Below, piece after piece: positions 5,391 to 5,634 of a DNA stretch of 5,634 bases (position 1 is its first letter; each line of letters starts with the position of its first letter). A program made the translations under genes and the position numbers. The notes below the pieces were generated by a model. It saw only the letters and a program-made list of their open reading frames with translations. It did not search any database and was not told the DNA's origin. The stretch is from Promethearchaeota archaeon (GTDB taxonomy: Archaea; Asgardarchaeota; Lokiarchaeia; Sigynarchaeales; SOKP01), in the NCBI GenBank assembly GCA_019057775.1, contig JAHLWT010000266.1:1-5634 (forward strand). The letters run 5' to 3'.

Positions 5391-5634
5391 ATAAATTAAA
5401 ATATTAAGATAAAAAGTATACATAAAGTTATCCAAGTTAGAGAATACATATAAAAAATTAAGTAAATTTGAAATTGAGAGTATATATAGTTTTCTTAAAT
5501 AAAGGGAAATAACACACATTAATAAAAGAGTATTTAATATTTATAAATCTTAAATAAGTAATTATGAATGCAAAAATGAATATGATTTATTGGAAAAGTG
5601 AAAAATTTTGGCTTGGAAAAATACTTGAACATCC
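5384..5634 (+). mobile_element. Integron gene cassette 4 (right-truncated by the window)
   Basis: The cassette starts GTTATGCAT at the R' box of attC3 and runs off the window. The first 180 bases (5384-5563) are extremely AT-rich with stops in all plus frames, and probably hold a promoter for the gene that follows. TTGAAA and TTGAGA near 5468-5480 with TATA-rich DNA downstream are weak candidates. Its own attC should begin with something close to GCATAAC beyond the window. Confidence 0.8.
5564..5634 (+). CDS. HicB-like antitoxin, N-terminal fragment (3' partial)
   Basis: Twenty-three codons are visible, reading MNAKMNMIYWKSEKFWLGK followed by ILEHP, open to the window edge. The pattern of a hydrophobic strand, IYWKSE, then W-LG-L--P matches the start of HicB-family antitoxins, where a partial RNase H-like domain opens with YW..ed.wlG.l.e.Pdy.TqG. 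Such antitoxins neutralise the HicA mRNA interferase, and toxin-antitoxin pairs are common in integron arrays. Three in-frame ATGs (5564, 5576, 5582) compete, and none has a strong ribosome site. No HicA gene precedes it in the cassette, so a partner would have to lie downstream. The call rests on about 20 residues and is tentative. Confidence 0.5.
   Translation, partial: MNAKMNMIYWKSEKFWLGKILEH

Noticed and set aside
1..5634. CRISPR array, tRNA or rRNA genes, DDE transposase
   Set aside because: There are no regularly spaced direct repeats, no tRNA or rRNA-like segments were recognised, and no transposase domain occurs in any credible ORF.

Overview
The window holds the integrase end of an integron: the edge of a chromosomal locus, an integron integrase on the minus strand, and an array of gene cassettes on the plus strand that runs off the right edge. 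The DNA is AT-rich, apart from parts of cassette 1 and an intron-like insert. I cannot name the host. A dicluster aldo/keto reductase beside a chromosomal-type integron would fit an anaerobic or environmental Gram-negative lineage such as Desulfobacterota or Planctomycetota, but that is a weak inference.

Layout: (1) 3-1019, an aldo/keto reductase with two C-terminal 4Fe-4S motifs, open at the left edge. (2) 1051-1114, a compact run of hairpins, probably a bidirectional terminator or a REP-like element. (3) 1232-2203 (minus), IntI with all tyrosine-recombinase catalytic residues and the extra IntI-type insertion. (4) 2204-2360, a very AT-rich leader that should contain attI and the promoters. 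(5) 2361-2987, cassette 1, a 154-residue protein with an RNRLNH (HEPN-like) motif. (6) 2988-4917, cassette 2, unusually long: an exported AhpD-like carboxymuconolactone decarboxylase-family protein, an attC-like relic, and an antisense group II intron of about 750 nt that lacks a reverse-transcriptase ORF. (7) 4918-5383, cassette 3, a 96-residue SEC-C motif protein. (8) 5384-5634, the start of cassette 4, with the first codons of a HicB-like antitoxin.

The cassette boundaries rest on direct evidence. Each of the three complete cassettes begins with a GTTRRRY-like box whose first 8-9 bases are the exact reverse complement of the bases ending in AAC at the start of that cassette's own attC. Each attC (128-134 bp) also has inner L''/L' arms that pair, with extrahelical bases on the L'' side. 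IntI would insert and excise these units at the attI junction (2361). Transcription of the cassettes would come from an integron promoter or from their own promoters. The cassette genes are functionally unrelated, as expected for an integron. The least expected content is the ORF-less group II intron inside a cassette whose ends still match each other.
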